DNA of 55,302 nucleotides from Lewinellaceae bacterium (GTDB lineage: Bacteria; Bacteroidota; Bacteroidia; Chitinophagales; Saprospiraceae). Numbering within the stretch: position 1 is the first letter of the stretch; the number at the start of each line of letters is the position of its first letter. The notes below the pieces were generated by a model that had not been told where the DNA came from, searched no databases, and was given only the letters and a program-made list of their open reading frames with translations. The position numbers were made by a program, and so were the translations under genes. Shown piece by piece: positions 45,739-55,226 of the stretch. The stretch lies in assembly GCA_947459655.1 (NCBI GenBank), contig CANHEE010000004.1:1-55302 (forward strand), written 5' to 3'.

Positions 45739-46485
45739 CTACACATTACCCTTCATCGTTCCAATATTTGAGAATCCCTTACGATTCGCGAGTTCACGGT
45801 CAACGGCAACCCAGCGTCCCGATTCCCAGTTGAAGTATTCCGTATTGTGAAATTGTTTTTTATAGTCCATGTGTGATGGATCAAAATAGGCATAACCGGG
45901 ATAAAAAATCTTTTGCTCCTGTGAAATGGCATTTTGAATTTCAAGACACATGGTAAGTATGCCAAGACTTCTTTTTGACTCATCAGGATCAAACATGGCA
46001 TAAATACTCGCAGTTGTACCAGGAGTCATGTCAAAAAAAGAGCATGCAACCAGACGGTCCATCCTATAGATCAGGCACTCCCAACTCATGTTGGGCTCTG
46101 TTAGCCACCTCGGCGTCATTTCAAGAATAGACTGCGGCACTCTTTTGCTGAAACGCTGGCTGTGTTTGACGAACAATTTGTGTTTCTCCTCATCGATGTA
46201 TCGCAGCGGCTGAATTTTGAATTTCAGGTCGGCATTTTTCCTGAACACACTGCGCTGGCTTTTTGAAAATTCAAAATCAGTCAACTTGTACCTGAGATGC
46301 ATTACTCTTCGCCTGTTTTCCCAGTCATGCCACTCAAAATCGTACATGATCCTCCACAAATAACTCTCCAGATGCCACCAACCCTCGGCAAGCAACTGCT
46401 CATAGACTTCAGGGCCAACAGCAGCGGCAATTAAGGGTATGTCCTGGGGAGAATCGGGTATGTCCCATTTTACGATATCTGTCAT
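45739..46485 (-). CDS. Arginyl-tRNA-protein-transferase-like (ATE/Bpt type)
   Basis: A 248-residue protein. The C-terminal half has the ATE/Bpt pattern: SIYAMFDPDESKRSLGILTMCLEIQ, then FYPGYAYFDPSHMDYKKQF (compare the GYYI-x-K-M-x-YK motif of arginyl- and leucyl/phenylalanyl-type transferases). The N-terminal half has FEFSKSQRSVFRKN, matching the S-x-S-Q-R-x-x-x-x-N core. It lacks the Cys-rich N-terminal cluster found in ATE1. Members add Arg or Leu to protein N-termini for the N-degron pathway; whether this one is active is not shown. ATG 46485 is chosen because a promoter box lies just upstream. Confidence 0.8.
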   Translation of the reverse strand: MTDIVKWDIPDSPQDIPLIAAAVGPEVYEQLLAEGWWHLESYLWRIMYDFEWHDWENRRRVMHLRYKLTDFEFSKSQRSVFRKNADLKFKIQPLRYIDEEKHKLFVKHSQRFSKRVPQSILEMTPRWLTEPNMSWECLIYRMDRLVACSFFDMTPGTTASIYAMFDPDESKRSLGILTMCLEIQNAISQEQKIFYPGYAYFDPSHMDYKKQFHNTEYFNWESGRWVAVDRELANRKGFSNIGTMKGNV

Positions 46486-46506
46486 CCGGGATTGCGTATT
46501 TACTGC

Positions 46507-46514
46507 CAAAAGTA
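46507..46514 (-). promoter_or_regulatory. -7 box of the transferase-like gene
   Basis: Minus-strand TACTTTTG, exact -7 box, 21 bases before the ATG at 46485. It rules out the longer TTG-started frame. Confidence 0.55.
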
Positions 46515-46562
46515 GCAAAATAAATTAAACACATCAAGAACATTTTTTGACCTGAATGACGT

Positions 46563-46570
46563 TATATTTG
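46563..46570 (+). promoter_or_regulatory. -7 box of the solute-binding lipoprotein
   Basis: TATATTTG, exact -7 box, 21 bases before the ATG at 46592. The two divergent promoters lie back to back with about 50 bases between them. Confidence 0.5.
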
Positions 46571-46591
46571 TCACATTATAATGCCTTTACA

Positions 46592-48352
46592 ATGAAGAAA
46601 TTCTTTCCGGAAATGATTTTTAACCACCGACTATTTTTGTACCTGACGCTGATTTCAGTTTGTATTTTTTTCCATTCCTGTAAGAATGATCCAAAGGGGA
46701 ATGAAGTAAGCGTCGGCCTTTCAGGCGAACCAGACGGACTGAATCCAATTACGTCAGCAGGTCAGGCCTATTCGAGGCAGGTTTGTGAGCGCCACATTTT
46801 TTGCTCATTGGGAGATACCGACCCCAATACACTTGCATTTACCCCGTTTCTATCCAAAGCAGATGCGGAAATTACCCCAATTGATATGGGTAATCTTAAA
46901 GGCGGAACATCGTACACATACGAAATTCTGGAAGAAGCAAAATGGGACAACGGCGAGCCTGTAACGGGATATGATTTTGAGTTCACAATAAAAACAATTT
47001 TGAATCCAAAGGTAAATGCCGCAGTATGGAGAGGCTACCTCGATTTCATTAAGGTTGTAAGGGTGGATAATCAAAATCCCCGAAAAATCACCATAATGAC
47101 CGATAAAAAATACATTCTCGCAAAAGATGCCATTGAAAATATGCCTATCCTCCCGGAATACATTTATGACAGTGAAAAGGTTATGAGAAAGTACTCCATC
47201 GATATGTTTCAAGACAAAAGTAAGATGGAGGAACTGGCCAATGATGCAGCACTTTCTGCATTTGCAAAGCAATTCAACAACAACTTCAACAGGGAGAAGG
47301 ACAAAATTGTCGGTTGCGGACCTTATCAGCTGGAGCAGTGGGAAAACGGACAGCGAATTGTGCTGAAGAAAAAGGAGGACTGGTGGGGAAATGCACTCAT
47401 GTCAAGCAGACCCGCTTTGGCTGCCTATCCCGACAGGCTGATTTACCGCTTCTACGGAAATATGCAGACACAACTTGCCGATCTAAAGGCACAGAATCTG
47501 GATGTGATGAGCACCATTCCCGCTGCCGATTTCAAGAAACTGCAGGCAGACCCTGAATTTTCAAAACAGTATGGACTGTATGTTCAACCTTCCTATACCT
47601 ATAGTTACCTATCACTGAATACGCGAAATCCAATATTAGAGGATGTCAACACCAGAAAAGCACTGGCATTTGCCATCGATGTTGATGGAATCATCAGCAA
47701 TATCCTGGAAGGTATGGCGGTGCGGATGAACAGTATTGTACTTCCCGTCAAAGAATACAACAGAAAAGATCTTCAACCTATCCCATTTGACATTCAGAAA
47801 GCCAAAATAATGCTTGCAGAGGCGGGCTGGAAAGACAGTGATAACAACGGCATACTGGATAAAAAAATCAATGGGAAAAACACTGAGCTGAAATTAAATT
47901 TCCTCATTCCGAATAAAGCGCCTCTCCCCGAACTGGCTTTGCTGGTCCAGAACTCGGTCAAAGAAGCCGGAATAAGGCTAAATCCGGTAGCCAAAGATTT
48001 TAATGTGATAAAAGAGGATATCAAAAACAAAAACTTTGAAATTGCATATACCGCAAAAGGTGGAAACCCTTCTCTGGATGATTTTGAACAAAGCTGGCAC
48101 TCCACAAAGGGCTCAAATGATACAGGCTTTGGAAACCCGGCAATGGATGAGCTCATTGAGCAAATGAACAGCACACTTGACGCAGGAGCCCGAAACCAGT
48201 TGTATGGGAAATTTCAGCAGCTAATCTATGACGGACAGCCTGTTATTTTGCTGACCAACGCAAAAGAACGCATCGCCATCAGCAAAAGGTTTCCCAACGC
48301 ACACCCTTCCCTGCTCAGACCTTACTTTTTTGAACAATCTTTTCAAAAATAA
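46592..48352 (+). CDS. Family 5 extracellular solute-binding lipoprotein (peptide-type)
   Basis: A 586-residue lipoprotein: the signal MKKFFPEMIFNHRLFLYLTL leads to a lipobox FHSC. The mature protein carries the SBP_bac_5 fold (VSVGLSGEPDGLNPITSAG, AKWDNGEPVTGYDFEFTIKTILNP, VGCGPYQLEQWENGQRIVLKKKEDWWG, LSLNTRNPILEDVNTRKALAFAIDVDGIISNILEGMAV). These proteins bind oligopeptides or nickel for ABC import. No permease or ATPase of that class is adjacent, so it may act with a distant transporter or as a free binding protein. Confidence 0.93.
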   Translation: MKKFFPEMIFNHRLFLYLTLISVCIFFHSCKNDPKGNEVSVGLSGEPDGLNPITSAGQAYSRQVCERHIFCSLGDTDPNTLAFTPFLSKADAEITPIDMGNLKGGTSYTYEILEEAKWDNGEPVTGYDFEFTIKTILNPKVNAAVWRGYLDFIKVVRVDNQNPRKITIMTDKKYILAKDAIENMPILPEYIYDSEKVMRKYSIDMFQDKSKMEELANDAALSAFAKQFNNNFNREKDKIVGCGPYQLEQWENGQRIVLKKKEDWWGNALMSSRPALAAYPDRLIYRFYGNMQTQLADLKAQNLDVMSTIPAADFKKLQADPEFSKQYGLYVQPSYTYSYLSLNTRNPILEDVNTRKALAFAIDVDGIISNILEGMAVRMNSIVLPVKEYNRKDLQPIPFDIQKAKIMLAEAGWKDSDNNGILDKKINGKNTELKLNFLIPNKAPLPELALLVQNSVKEAGIRLNPVAKDFNVIKEDIKNKNFEIAYTAKGGNPSLDDFEQSWHSTKGSNDTGFGNPAMDELIEQMNSTLDAGARNQLYGKFQQLIYDGQPVILLTNAKERIAISKRFPNAHPSLLRPYFFEQSFQK

Positions 48353-48384
48353 GATTTAATTCAGTACATCATAAAGCCTGTAGG

Positions 48385-48539
48385 CAAAAAGCACAGCGGC
48401 CACCATTCCATTGAATCGTGACCGCTGTGTCGTTTTATTTTTGTCTCTGTGGGTACCTCTTTTTTATTTGTCTATCAGCAACACATCTCCCTTGTATACC
48501 TCCTTGTACCCGTCGATGAACTCAACCAGACAACCATAA
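48385..48539. repeat. Direct repeat copy 1 (3' end of giant gene plus terminator)
   Basis: Nearly identical to 55145-55302 over the full compared length. The only differences are one substitution in the hairpin loop (48409 versus 55169) and a three-base insertion between the terminator and the stop codon. Confidence 0.97.
48386..48429 (-). terminator. Terminator of the 2120-residue gene
   Basis: On the minus strand CACAGCGG (48429-48422) pairs with CCGCTGTG (48399-48392), followed by CTTTTTG. The stem extends to 12 bp with one mismatch. The plus strand is also T-rich beyond it, so it may serve the solute-binding gene as well. Confidence 0.85.
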
Positions 48540-51500
48540 GTGTATACACCCGGCACCGCCTTCTGGCCTCGGTAGAAACCATCCCAGCCCTTGTCCTGAT
48601 TGCTCACATCCTTCCGTGTGAAGTCCAGATCTTCAAACACCGCATTGCCCCAGCGGTCGTAGATCCTGAAGTAATGCACTTTCAGTACCTCCGGTCCAAG
48701 GAATACCTTCAACTTGCGGTTGCGGTCATCATCACTATCCGGATAGAAAATATTCGGTATGTAAACCCTCCTCGGCTTGTTCACCCGAAGCAGTACATTA
48801 TCACTCGCAGTACAGCCCCTCTTGTTCACTACCGTGACCGTGTACAGCGTGGTCTCCAACGGATACGCCTTGTAGCTCAGCGACTTCGTCTTTGGCGCAA
48901 ACAAACACGAGTCACAGGCCGGAGCCCACGTAACCTTCTTCAGCAGCGAATCTGCAAAGTTGATCTTCGCAACTATCGTATACGCCTGACCCAGTTCTAC
49001 ATCCACATCATCACCCGCAGACACACTAATCTCTGCAGGTTGCGTAACCGTCACCGTGCGACTGAAAGGACAACCCTTCGCATCCTTGATCCCTATCGTG
49101 TAAACACCAGCCTTCAGGTTCAAAAAGTTCCTGTACGGTGAGTACGGACCGTTGTTGATGCTATAGCGGAATGGTGGCGTTCCGCCAGTAACCTGACTGA
49201 TGTCTACCGTTCCATTGTCTTCTCCGAAACAACTCGGTTCCACTACCGCCTCCTTAAAGCCGGTTATCTCTACAATATTCCGCGTTACATCCACCGTATC
49301 TCTCGAGAAACACTTCGTCACGTTGTCACGAACCTCCAATCCGAATGTACCAGGCTTGCGCGTAACCGGATTCTTTATCTTTGTATTGCTCAACTGGTCA
49401 CCAACGACCGTTACCCACTGATATTCTATCGATGGACCCACTGATGAGTTGCCACCAAGCGTAACCTCTTCCGTATCACAGTTCAGATCCTGGTTCCTGC
49501 CGGCATCCGCTACCGGATTAGGGTCTACAATGACCCGGAAAGTCTGGCTCGCATCAGGACATGGTACTGCGCCCCTCACAAGATAGGTAAACGTATACGT
49601 GCCCGGGGCAGCATTCAGCGTGCGGAATGTCGCAGTGCCCGAATTGAAGCCCGCAACAGAAGGACTCACAGACCAGCTTCCTCCCGCATCCTCGTTGTTC
49701 AGCTCTCCCTCAAGATTTATCGTGACATCCGTGCCAAAGCAAAGGCGGCGATCAGGATTTGGCGTTCCCGCACTTACCGGATTGTTCACGCGAACTTCAA
49801 TGCTCTTGTTGGAAACCGCAGAACAGCCATTGCCATCCGTGACCTTGCCAAACAGATAGGTCGTCGTCACATCCGGCTTCACAGTATAGCTGAAGGTCGT
49901 CTGAGCAGCTGTCAAAGAAGGCTGGGCTGAACCGTTCGCAGTATACTGCACATCAAATGGTGACTTGCCCGTAAAGGTGAAATTCAGTGTCGCTGTCGAA
50001 CCCTTACAGATCGTCGTATTGTCCAGAACGCTCGTCGTAGGAAGTGCATGGAAAACGATTGGCTGACCAAGGGAAACATCAACACAGTTGTCGTTCAGAT
50101 CTACTTCACTCGCATTCGTGCTGCTCTTGTCTCCCACAACATATGATACATAGTACGTCACCTCAGCAACCATACCACCCGTGAAGGTAAATTCTCCCGT
50201 GGCATTGTGGGCAATCACCGTCCCCAATTTCCTGTTCGCGCCATTGCCGGTATGTAGGAAGAATTCTCCCGTGTCATCAGAATCAAGGAACAATCCCGTC
50301 GCTGCTGTTGGCTTATTTACCGTTATCTTGCCATCAACACAGGCCTCAGCAAGACTCTGAACCATCCGACCCGCATTGCTCAGACATGGACACTTCGGCT
50401 CAAACTCGCCGCATACCGGATTACAAACCAATGCATCCGTAAAGCACACCTTGATCTTCGATCCGGAGTTCACCGCATCGGTCGTAAACTGGTTGCCGTT
50501 GAAAGTTCCCGTCACGGTACTGCCCGGATCAAGTGCATAAGGTGCAGCACCGCTCAGCGTGAAGCGGAGCTGATAGGTCTTCGCATTAGAGGAGCATAGC
50601 GTATCTACTACGAAGGACAAATCGCCTTTCTTCTTAATCGTTACATCTACAGAGGCACTCGCAGTACAGCCATTGTTCTCCTCAGTCCATACGAATGTAT
50701 ATTTGCCGTACGACAACAACGTGACGCTAACCTGCGGAGCATCCGCATTCGGACTGAAGGTCGCACTGCCCGCAGAGCCTGTGCCTATCGTCCACTTACC
50801 CTTCTTGCCCGGTTCTGCCTTCAGTTGTGCTTTCAGCGCACAGCTGTCAACACTCACAATGCTCACCGTCGGGTTCGGGTTGCAGATAAACAGCACATCA
50901 CGGCATGAACTCTGAAGACACTTATCGCTAAGGTCTACCTGGCTCGGGTTACCGCTTTGTTTGTTACCGATAACCGCTATCAGTTTGTACGGCTTGTCGC
51001 ACTCCATCGTCTGTGGATTGAAACTGAACACACCGCTGTTGTTCCGTGCGATGATGTTCGAAGTAGTCAGATCGCAGCCGTCGGCAAACAGGAATTCTTC
51101 AATGTCATTGCCGTCACGGAAAGAGCCCGTGATTTTTGCAGTCAGATCAGTGCCGACACAAACATTCGCATTCGTTATGCTGAACTGACCAAGACTCGTC
51201 GTACAAGGACAAAAATGGCTTTGTTTAAACTCGATTGTATCGCACTTGTAGCTGTCTGTAATTTTTACTTTTACTTCAGTGCTGTTTGGTATTGTCTTAT
51301 ACGTATAGGTGTATGGCAAACTGCTCACTGTTCCAAGGACTGCTCCCGTAGTGTAGTCCAGCACATAATACGGAGCCTTCCCACCATTGATGGTAAAGGT
51401 CACATCGTAGTTGTCATTAGTGCTGTCGCAGTCGAATTTTACATTCGAGGTCGTCAGATCGCTCTTGATGAACGTAACCGTTACCTTGGAAGAATCCTTG

Positions 51501-54500
51501 CAAATACCATTTGATTCTACCCACCAGAACGTATATACCCCTGCGGTAGAAACACTCAATCTCGCAGTAGGACTTGTCGCGGTATCTATTGCAGAATAAT
51601 TGCCTTTCCAAATGCCTGTGTATGTTCCCTTCGGAAGAGCGGCAGCCATCGTTGCGCTCAATCCGCAAATCTGGAAATCAGGCCCCGCATTAGGCTTCGG
51701 CTTGCAATCCCACATCACCGGCTGGCCAACCGGCGTAACCTGAAGACATTTGTCCAAAGGATCAGGGAAACCGTTCTTCGCGTTGCCCATCACATACGAT
51801 ATGTAGTAGGTCTTTCCACATTGCATCTTCGCCGCATCAAAGCCAAAGGTACCCGTCTTGTTCCGAGCAACTTCTTTCTGGATCAGGCCGCCGTTGCCTT
51901 CGTGCAATACAAAGGCAAAAGTGTCATCACCATCGTTGAACTCCGTGCCGGCTTTGTGCTTCGCAGTAACCTGTCCGCCGAATTCACAAACAACAGGCAT
52001 CGCAGTCAAATCCATCTCGCCCGCAAGCGTCTCACAGTTACATACCGCAAGAACCGGAATCGTAATGTTGCAACCAGCGTCATTCGAGACTATCACTGAC
52101 CATGAAGTATCTGCTTTTGGAATATTGAGGATGGTCAGTACATTACCACTGAAAGAGGTATCAAGGTAGGGACTTGAAGCCACCCTGAATGGCGCATCGC
52201 AACCTTCCAGTTCTATCGTCACAAAATATTTCTTCGTCACTGCATTGCAGGTATAATTGAAGTTCTTAACAGTCGGAGGCTCACTGAACCGTATCTGTAC
52301 CGTGTCGCTGGCACTACAAATTCCATTGGACTCAGTCCAGATAAAATTGTACACTCCGCACTGCGTTACCGCTACAGCTGTGGAGTCGCGGTTCCGATTT
52401 GCAAAGGCTGCAACACCCGGGGCGCCCGCAGCAAGGCTCCAGCGGCCGGTGTTGCCGGACTGAGAAATGGTCGTCCTAAGTGTTGTGGTTCTTGAACAAA
52501 CCTTCCTGTCAGTACCCGCACTCGGCTTCGGAATAGGCTTTACCTCGATATTGATACACAGCGTATCTGAACCCTCTGGACGGCACTTATTCACCGACTT
52601 TACGCAAAGCTGATAAACACCCTCAGCAGTCCAGTTGATATTGATCGTTTTGGAGGTATCAGGGGGCGTAATCGTGCCGCCTCCGGAAAGATACCACTGG
52701 TAACCTGACGCAAAAGCCGCGTCGTTAACAGTATAGCTTGCCGTTTCATTCAGACACACAATGCGCTTGCCGGAAATCGTCTGAGGCTTCTCAGGAAGAC
52801 TGTTGATCACAAGATTTGCGGTGACACTGTCCTTGCCACAACGCTCAGTTACAATAAGCGTGACCGAACCCGAAGTCGCAACACTGCTCCACTTCACATA
52901 AATCTGTGAGGAGTCCGCGTTGAATGATGAAATTACCCCGTTGCTCACCTTCCATGAATAGTTTACAGAAGGACTATATGCATTCGGATTGCCAACCTCG
53001 TAGCTCACGCTATCGCCCTGACATACCGGAAGTACAGTTAGTACAGGCTTCACCGGAGGCGGAATCGGTGTAACCGTGATACACTCTTCGGGTGAGGTCT
53101 TGTTACAGGCGTTCTTCACAAGGCAAACCTGGTATGGACTGCCGTTGTTCTTCACAACCAATTTTGTCGGGTCGTTGTCCGGGCCAACGATGGTAGCACC
53201 ACCCTTAACGCTCCACTTGTAGCCCTGCGCGTTAAGATCAGGATTGATATAATAGCTCGTGGTATCACCGGCACATGGGTCGGCAACGGCAATCGGGGTC
53301 TCCGCTACTGCGGTACCGGGATTACCCAGTATCTGAACCTGTGCAGTCTTGAAACAGGTCTTTTTGAAAACGCCCTGTACTCCATTAATTTTTTGGGTAA
53401 TCTCATAGGTGTAACTCAGCGTGACCTCATACAAACCCGGCTGCGTTACAAGCAACTTCGCATTCGTCTCACCTGCAAGTTCGACACCATCTTTACTCCA
53501 TTTGTATTCTCGCGTACCAACGCCCGTGTAAGAGGTCAGATTTATACTGTTGGGAAGCGTAAGCGTTCCCGCTCCTCCGGCATTCAGCGTCAGCTGAGTA
53601 GTACTACAGTCTAACGTACCGCTTCCCGTTATCCGTGGGGTAATCTTGATACACTGCACCAAAACCTCAAAGGTCGTATCACAACGTATCGGCTTCGGAT
53701 TGCCATCCTGTACAAATTTCTTCGGGGAGTTGCCCGCATCGGCACAGGAAAACTGTATTCCCTTAACTGTCTGTTTCTCGCCATCGCAAAGGATAACAGG
53801 GGGCAACTGTACAGGCTTGTTGTCAAATACGTTGATATCAAGGGTCACATCGCCCTGGCATCCTGCTCCGTCGATGGAATAGGTAATCTTCTGTGAGCGC
53901 TTGGTGCCGGGTGGAAAATTAATCACATAGGTCTCGGGCTTGATCGTTCCGGAAAAAGTCGGATTGGTCGTCTTGATACAATTGATCAACTCGTATACAA
54001 CAGGACGCTCTTCAGGACAAATTTCCACCTTGCAGGTCGCCGGTTTCAACTCCAAAACCTCAACCTCTACACAGACCTTGTTGACCTTCGGAAGGCATTT
54101 GCCCTTGAAAACAGGTTCAGCACAGACCTTTACCTTGCCATTCGCAGGGGGATTTGTGATCTTGATGTTTACATCATCAGGGGATCCGGCAACCTTCGTC
54201 GCAGTTCCTGCACTTGCAGGTTCAATAGTCCACTTCCAGTCATCAGGACGACAGCCCGGAAGAGAAGGAAGGGAGGCGTTGAATTTCGCACTCGCACCCT
54301 TGCATATCTGCATCGGCCCTGTCAACTTCGCAGGAGGAACCTCCTTCAATATCTGATTTTTATCGTAGGTACAGATTACGTTGCACTGGCATTCTGCCAG
54401 TCCATCAATCTGAAGGTAGTACACCTTACACGGACTAACTGAGGTGGTAAGAATACCGGAAGTACCCACAACGCAGTCAATAGCTGTCACACTACCACAG

Positions 54501-54826
54501 TTGTCACCTTCCCAGATGGTCATCTGAACACCGATAGAACCTCCTGCACCAGGAACACAGTTGGATGTGGTAATAGAAAAGGTCAGTTTATTACCTGAGG
54601 GACGGATAATCCACCATGCAGGATTGTCTTCTGTTGTTCCGGAACCACATGGCAGATTCAGATTAGGAGAAACGCCATTCTGATTCGGCTGACGACCTGT
54701 AATGGATGATTTGTTGACGTCAATGCAGGTAGCCGTACAGGGCGTACCTTCAACAATCTGGCCAGAAGATTCAGCCATAAAAATACACAGCAACAGCAAC
54801 GACAATACGTTTCTTATAAATTTCAT
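48464..54826 (-). CDS. Giant surface protein with Ig/PKD-like repeats, SprB repeat and type B T9SS tail
   Basis: A 2120-residue exported protein (signal MKFIRNVLSLLLLCIFMAESSGQ). The N-terminal ~160 residues are a Cys-rich beta domain (GGSIGVQMTIWEGDNCG). Many PKD/Ig-like domains follow (about 165-760). Three tandem supermodules of about 278 residues occupy ~760-1590; each begins with an Ig-like unit ending WTESNGIC or similar and closes with a Cys-containing unit ending in a DLxDxCLxV/GQP pattern. More Ig-like domains come next, then an SprB-like repeat (CFGEDNGTVDISQVTGGTPPF, about 1860) and, at the C-terminus, the gliding-motility-associated type B domain (YIPNIFYPDSD, YFRIYDRWGNAVFE, VPGVYTYGCLVEF, KGDVLLIDK). 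It is probably a T9SS-secreted adhesin or motility-related surface protein. Confidence 0.92.
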   Translation of the reverse strand: MKFIRNVLSLLLLCIFMAESSGQIVEGTPCTATCIDVNKSSITGRQPNQNGVSPNLNLPCGSGTTEDNPAWWIIRPSGNKLTFSITTSNCVPGAGGSIGVQMTIWEGDNCGSVTAIDCVVGTSGILTTSVSPCKVYYLQIDGLAECQCNVICTYDKNQILKEVPPAKLTGPMQICKGASAKFNASLPSLPGCRPDDWKWTIEPASAGTATKVAGSPDDVNIKITNPPANGKVKVCAEPVFKGKCLPKVNKVCVEVEVLELKPATCKVEICPEERPVVYELINCIKTTNPTFSGTIKPETYVINFPPGTKRSQKITYSIDGAGCQGDVTLDINVFDNKPVQLPPVILCDGEKQTVKGIQFSCADAGNSPKKFVQDGNPKPIRCDTTFEVLVQCIKITPRITGSGTLDCSTTQLTLNAGGAGTLTLPNSINLTSYTGVGTREYKWSKDGVELAGETNAKLLVTQPGLYEVTLSYTYEITQKINGVQGVFKKTCFKTAQVQILGNPGTAVAETPIAVADPCAGDTTSYYINPDLNAQGYKWSVKGGATIVGPDNDPTKLVVKNNGSPYQVCLVKNACNKTSPEECITVTPIPPPVKPVLTVLPVCQGDSVSYEVGNPNAYSPSVNYSWKVSNGVISSFNADSSQIYVKWSSVATSGSVTLIVTERCGKDSVTANLVINSLPEKPQTISGKRIVCLNETASYTVNDAAFASGYQWYLSGGGTITPPDTSKTININWTAEGVYQLCVKSVNKCRPEGSDTLCINIEVKPIPKPSAGTDRKVCSRTTTLRTTISQSGNTGRWSLAAGAPGVAAFANRNRDSTAVAVTQCGVYNFIWTESNGICSASDTVQIRFSEPPTVKNFNYTCNAVTKKYFVTIELEGCDAPFRVASSPYLDTSFSGNVLTILNIPKADTSWSVIVSNDAGCNITIPVLAVCNCETLAGEMDLTAMPVVCEFGGQVTAKHKAGTEFNDGDDTFAFVLHEGNGGLIQKEVARNKTGTFGFDAAKMQCGKTYYISYVMGNAKNGFPDPLDKCLQVTPVGQPVMWDCKPKPNAGPDFQICGLSATMAAALPKGTYTGIWKGNYSAIDTATSPTARLSVSTAGVYTFWWVESNGICKDSSKVTVTFIKSDLTTSNVKFDCDSTNDNYDVTFTINGGKAPYYVLDYTTGAVLGTVSSLPYTYTYKTIPNSTEVKVKITDSYKCDTIEFKQSHFCPCTTSLGQFSITNANVCVGTDLTAKITGSFRDGNDIEEFLFADGCDLTTSNIIARNNSGVFSFNPQTMECDKPYKLIAVIGNKQSGNPSQVDLSDKCLQSSCRDVLFICNPNPTVSIVSVDSCALKAQLKAEPGKKGKWTIGTGSAGSATFSPNADAPQVSVTLLSYGKYTFVWTEENNGCTASASVDVTIKKKGDLSFVVDTLCSSNAKTYQLRFTLSGAAPYALDPGSTVTGTFNGNQFTTDAVNSGSKIKVCFTDALVCNPVCGEFEPKCPCLSNAGRMVQSLAEACVDGKITVNKPTAATGLFLDSDDTGEFFLHTGNGANRKLGTVIAHNATGEFTFTGGMVAEVTYYVSYVVGDKSSTNASEVDLNDNCVDVSLGQPIVFHALPTTSVLDNTTICKGSTATLNFTFTGKSPFDVQYTANGSAQPSLTAAQTTFSYTVKPDVTTTYLFGKVTDGNGCSAVSNKSIEVRVNNPVSAGTPNPDRRLCFGTDVTINLEGELNNEDAGGSWSVSPSVAGFNSGTATFRTLNAAPGTYTFTYLVRGAVPCPDASQTFRVIVDPNPVADAGRNQDLNCDTEEVTLGGNSSVGPSIEYQWVTVVGDQLSNTKIKNPVTRKPGTFGLEVRDNVTKCFSRDTVDVTRNIVEITGFKEAVVEPSCFGEDNGTVDISQVTGGTPPFRYSINNGPYSPYRNFLNLKAGVYTIGIKDAKGCPFSRTVTVTQPAEISVSAGDDVDVELGQAYTIVAKINFADSLLKKVTWAPACDSCLFAPKTKSLSYKAYPLETTLYTVTVVNKRGCTASDNVLLRVNKPRRVYIPNIFYPDSDDDRNRKLKVFLGPEVLKVHYFRIYDRWGNAVFEDLDFTRKDVSNQDKGWDGFYRGQKAVPGVYTYGCLVEFIDGYKEVYKGDVLLIDK
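50056..52546 (-). repeat. Three tandem ~278-residue supermodules inside the giant gene
   Basis: Ig-like units beginning KPSAGTD, KPNAGPD and NPTVSIV start near residues 760, 1040 and 1315. Cys-units beginning CETLAGEMD, CTTSLGQF and CLSNAGRM start near 927, 1206 and 1478. The regular spacing marks three tandem copies. Boundaries are approximate. Confidence 0.75.
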
Positions 54827-55144
54827 CGTAAAAGTTGTTTCAATAATTCAACTATAAAAAACAAAACAAAAAATACTTCCATGCAAAATAAATACCTGAT
54901 TAACAACCAGATAAAGATCAGCAAGGAAGCAAGGCTTCAACTTTAATTTTTCTAAAAATTACTTTGACAATACAAATATGAGGATTATTGAATTATTCTC
55001 CAAATACAATTTACCGCAACATTTATGTAATGAGGTGACTATAAAACTGAACAGCGGACATATTAAGGACTTTCATCGCCAAAGAAATAAGAAAAAAAAT
55101 GCAATTTTTTTGCATCCGTTTAGGTCGCGATATCGATAAATTGT
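54827..55144. other. 318-base gap upstream of the giant gene
   Basis: Very AT-rich, no gene seen. On the minus strand a TATTTTTTG sequence near 54884 is one base longer than the -7 consensus, and no clean promoter is visible. The gap separates the two tandem paralogues. Confidence 0.5.
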
Positions 55145-55145
55145 C

Positions 55146-55189
55146 AAAAAGCACAGCGGCCACCATTCTATTGAATCGTGACCGCTGTG
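55146..55189 (-). terminator. Terminator of the second giant gene
   Basis: Same hairpin as at 48386-48429; the single base change (55169) lies in the loop, so both stem arms are intact. Confidence 0.85.
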
Positions 55190-55226
55190 TCGTTTTATTT
55201 TTGTCTCTGTGGGTAACCCCTCTTTT

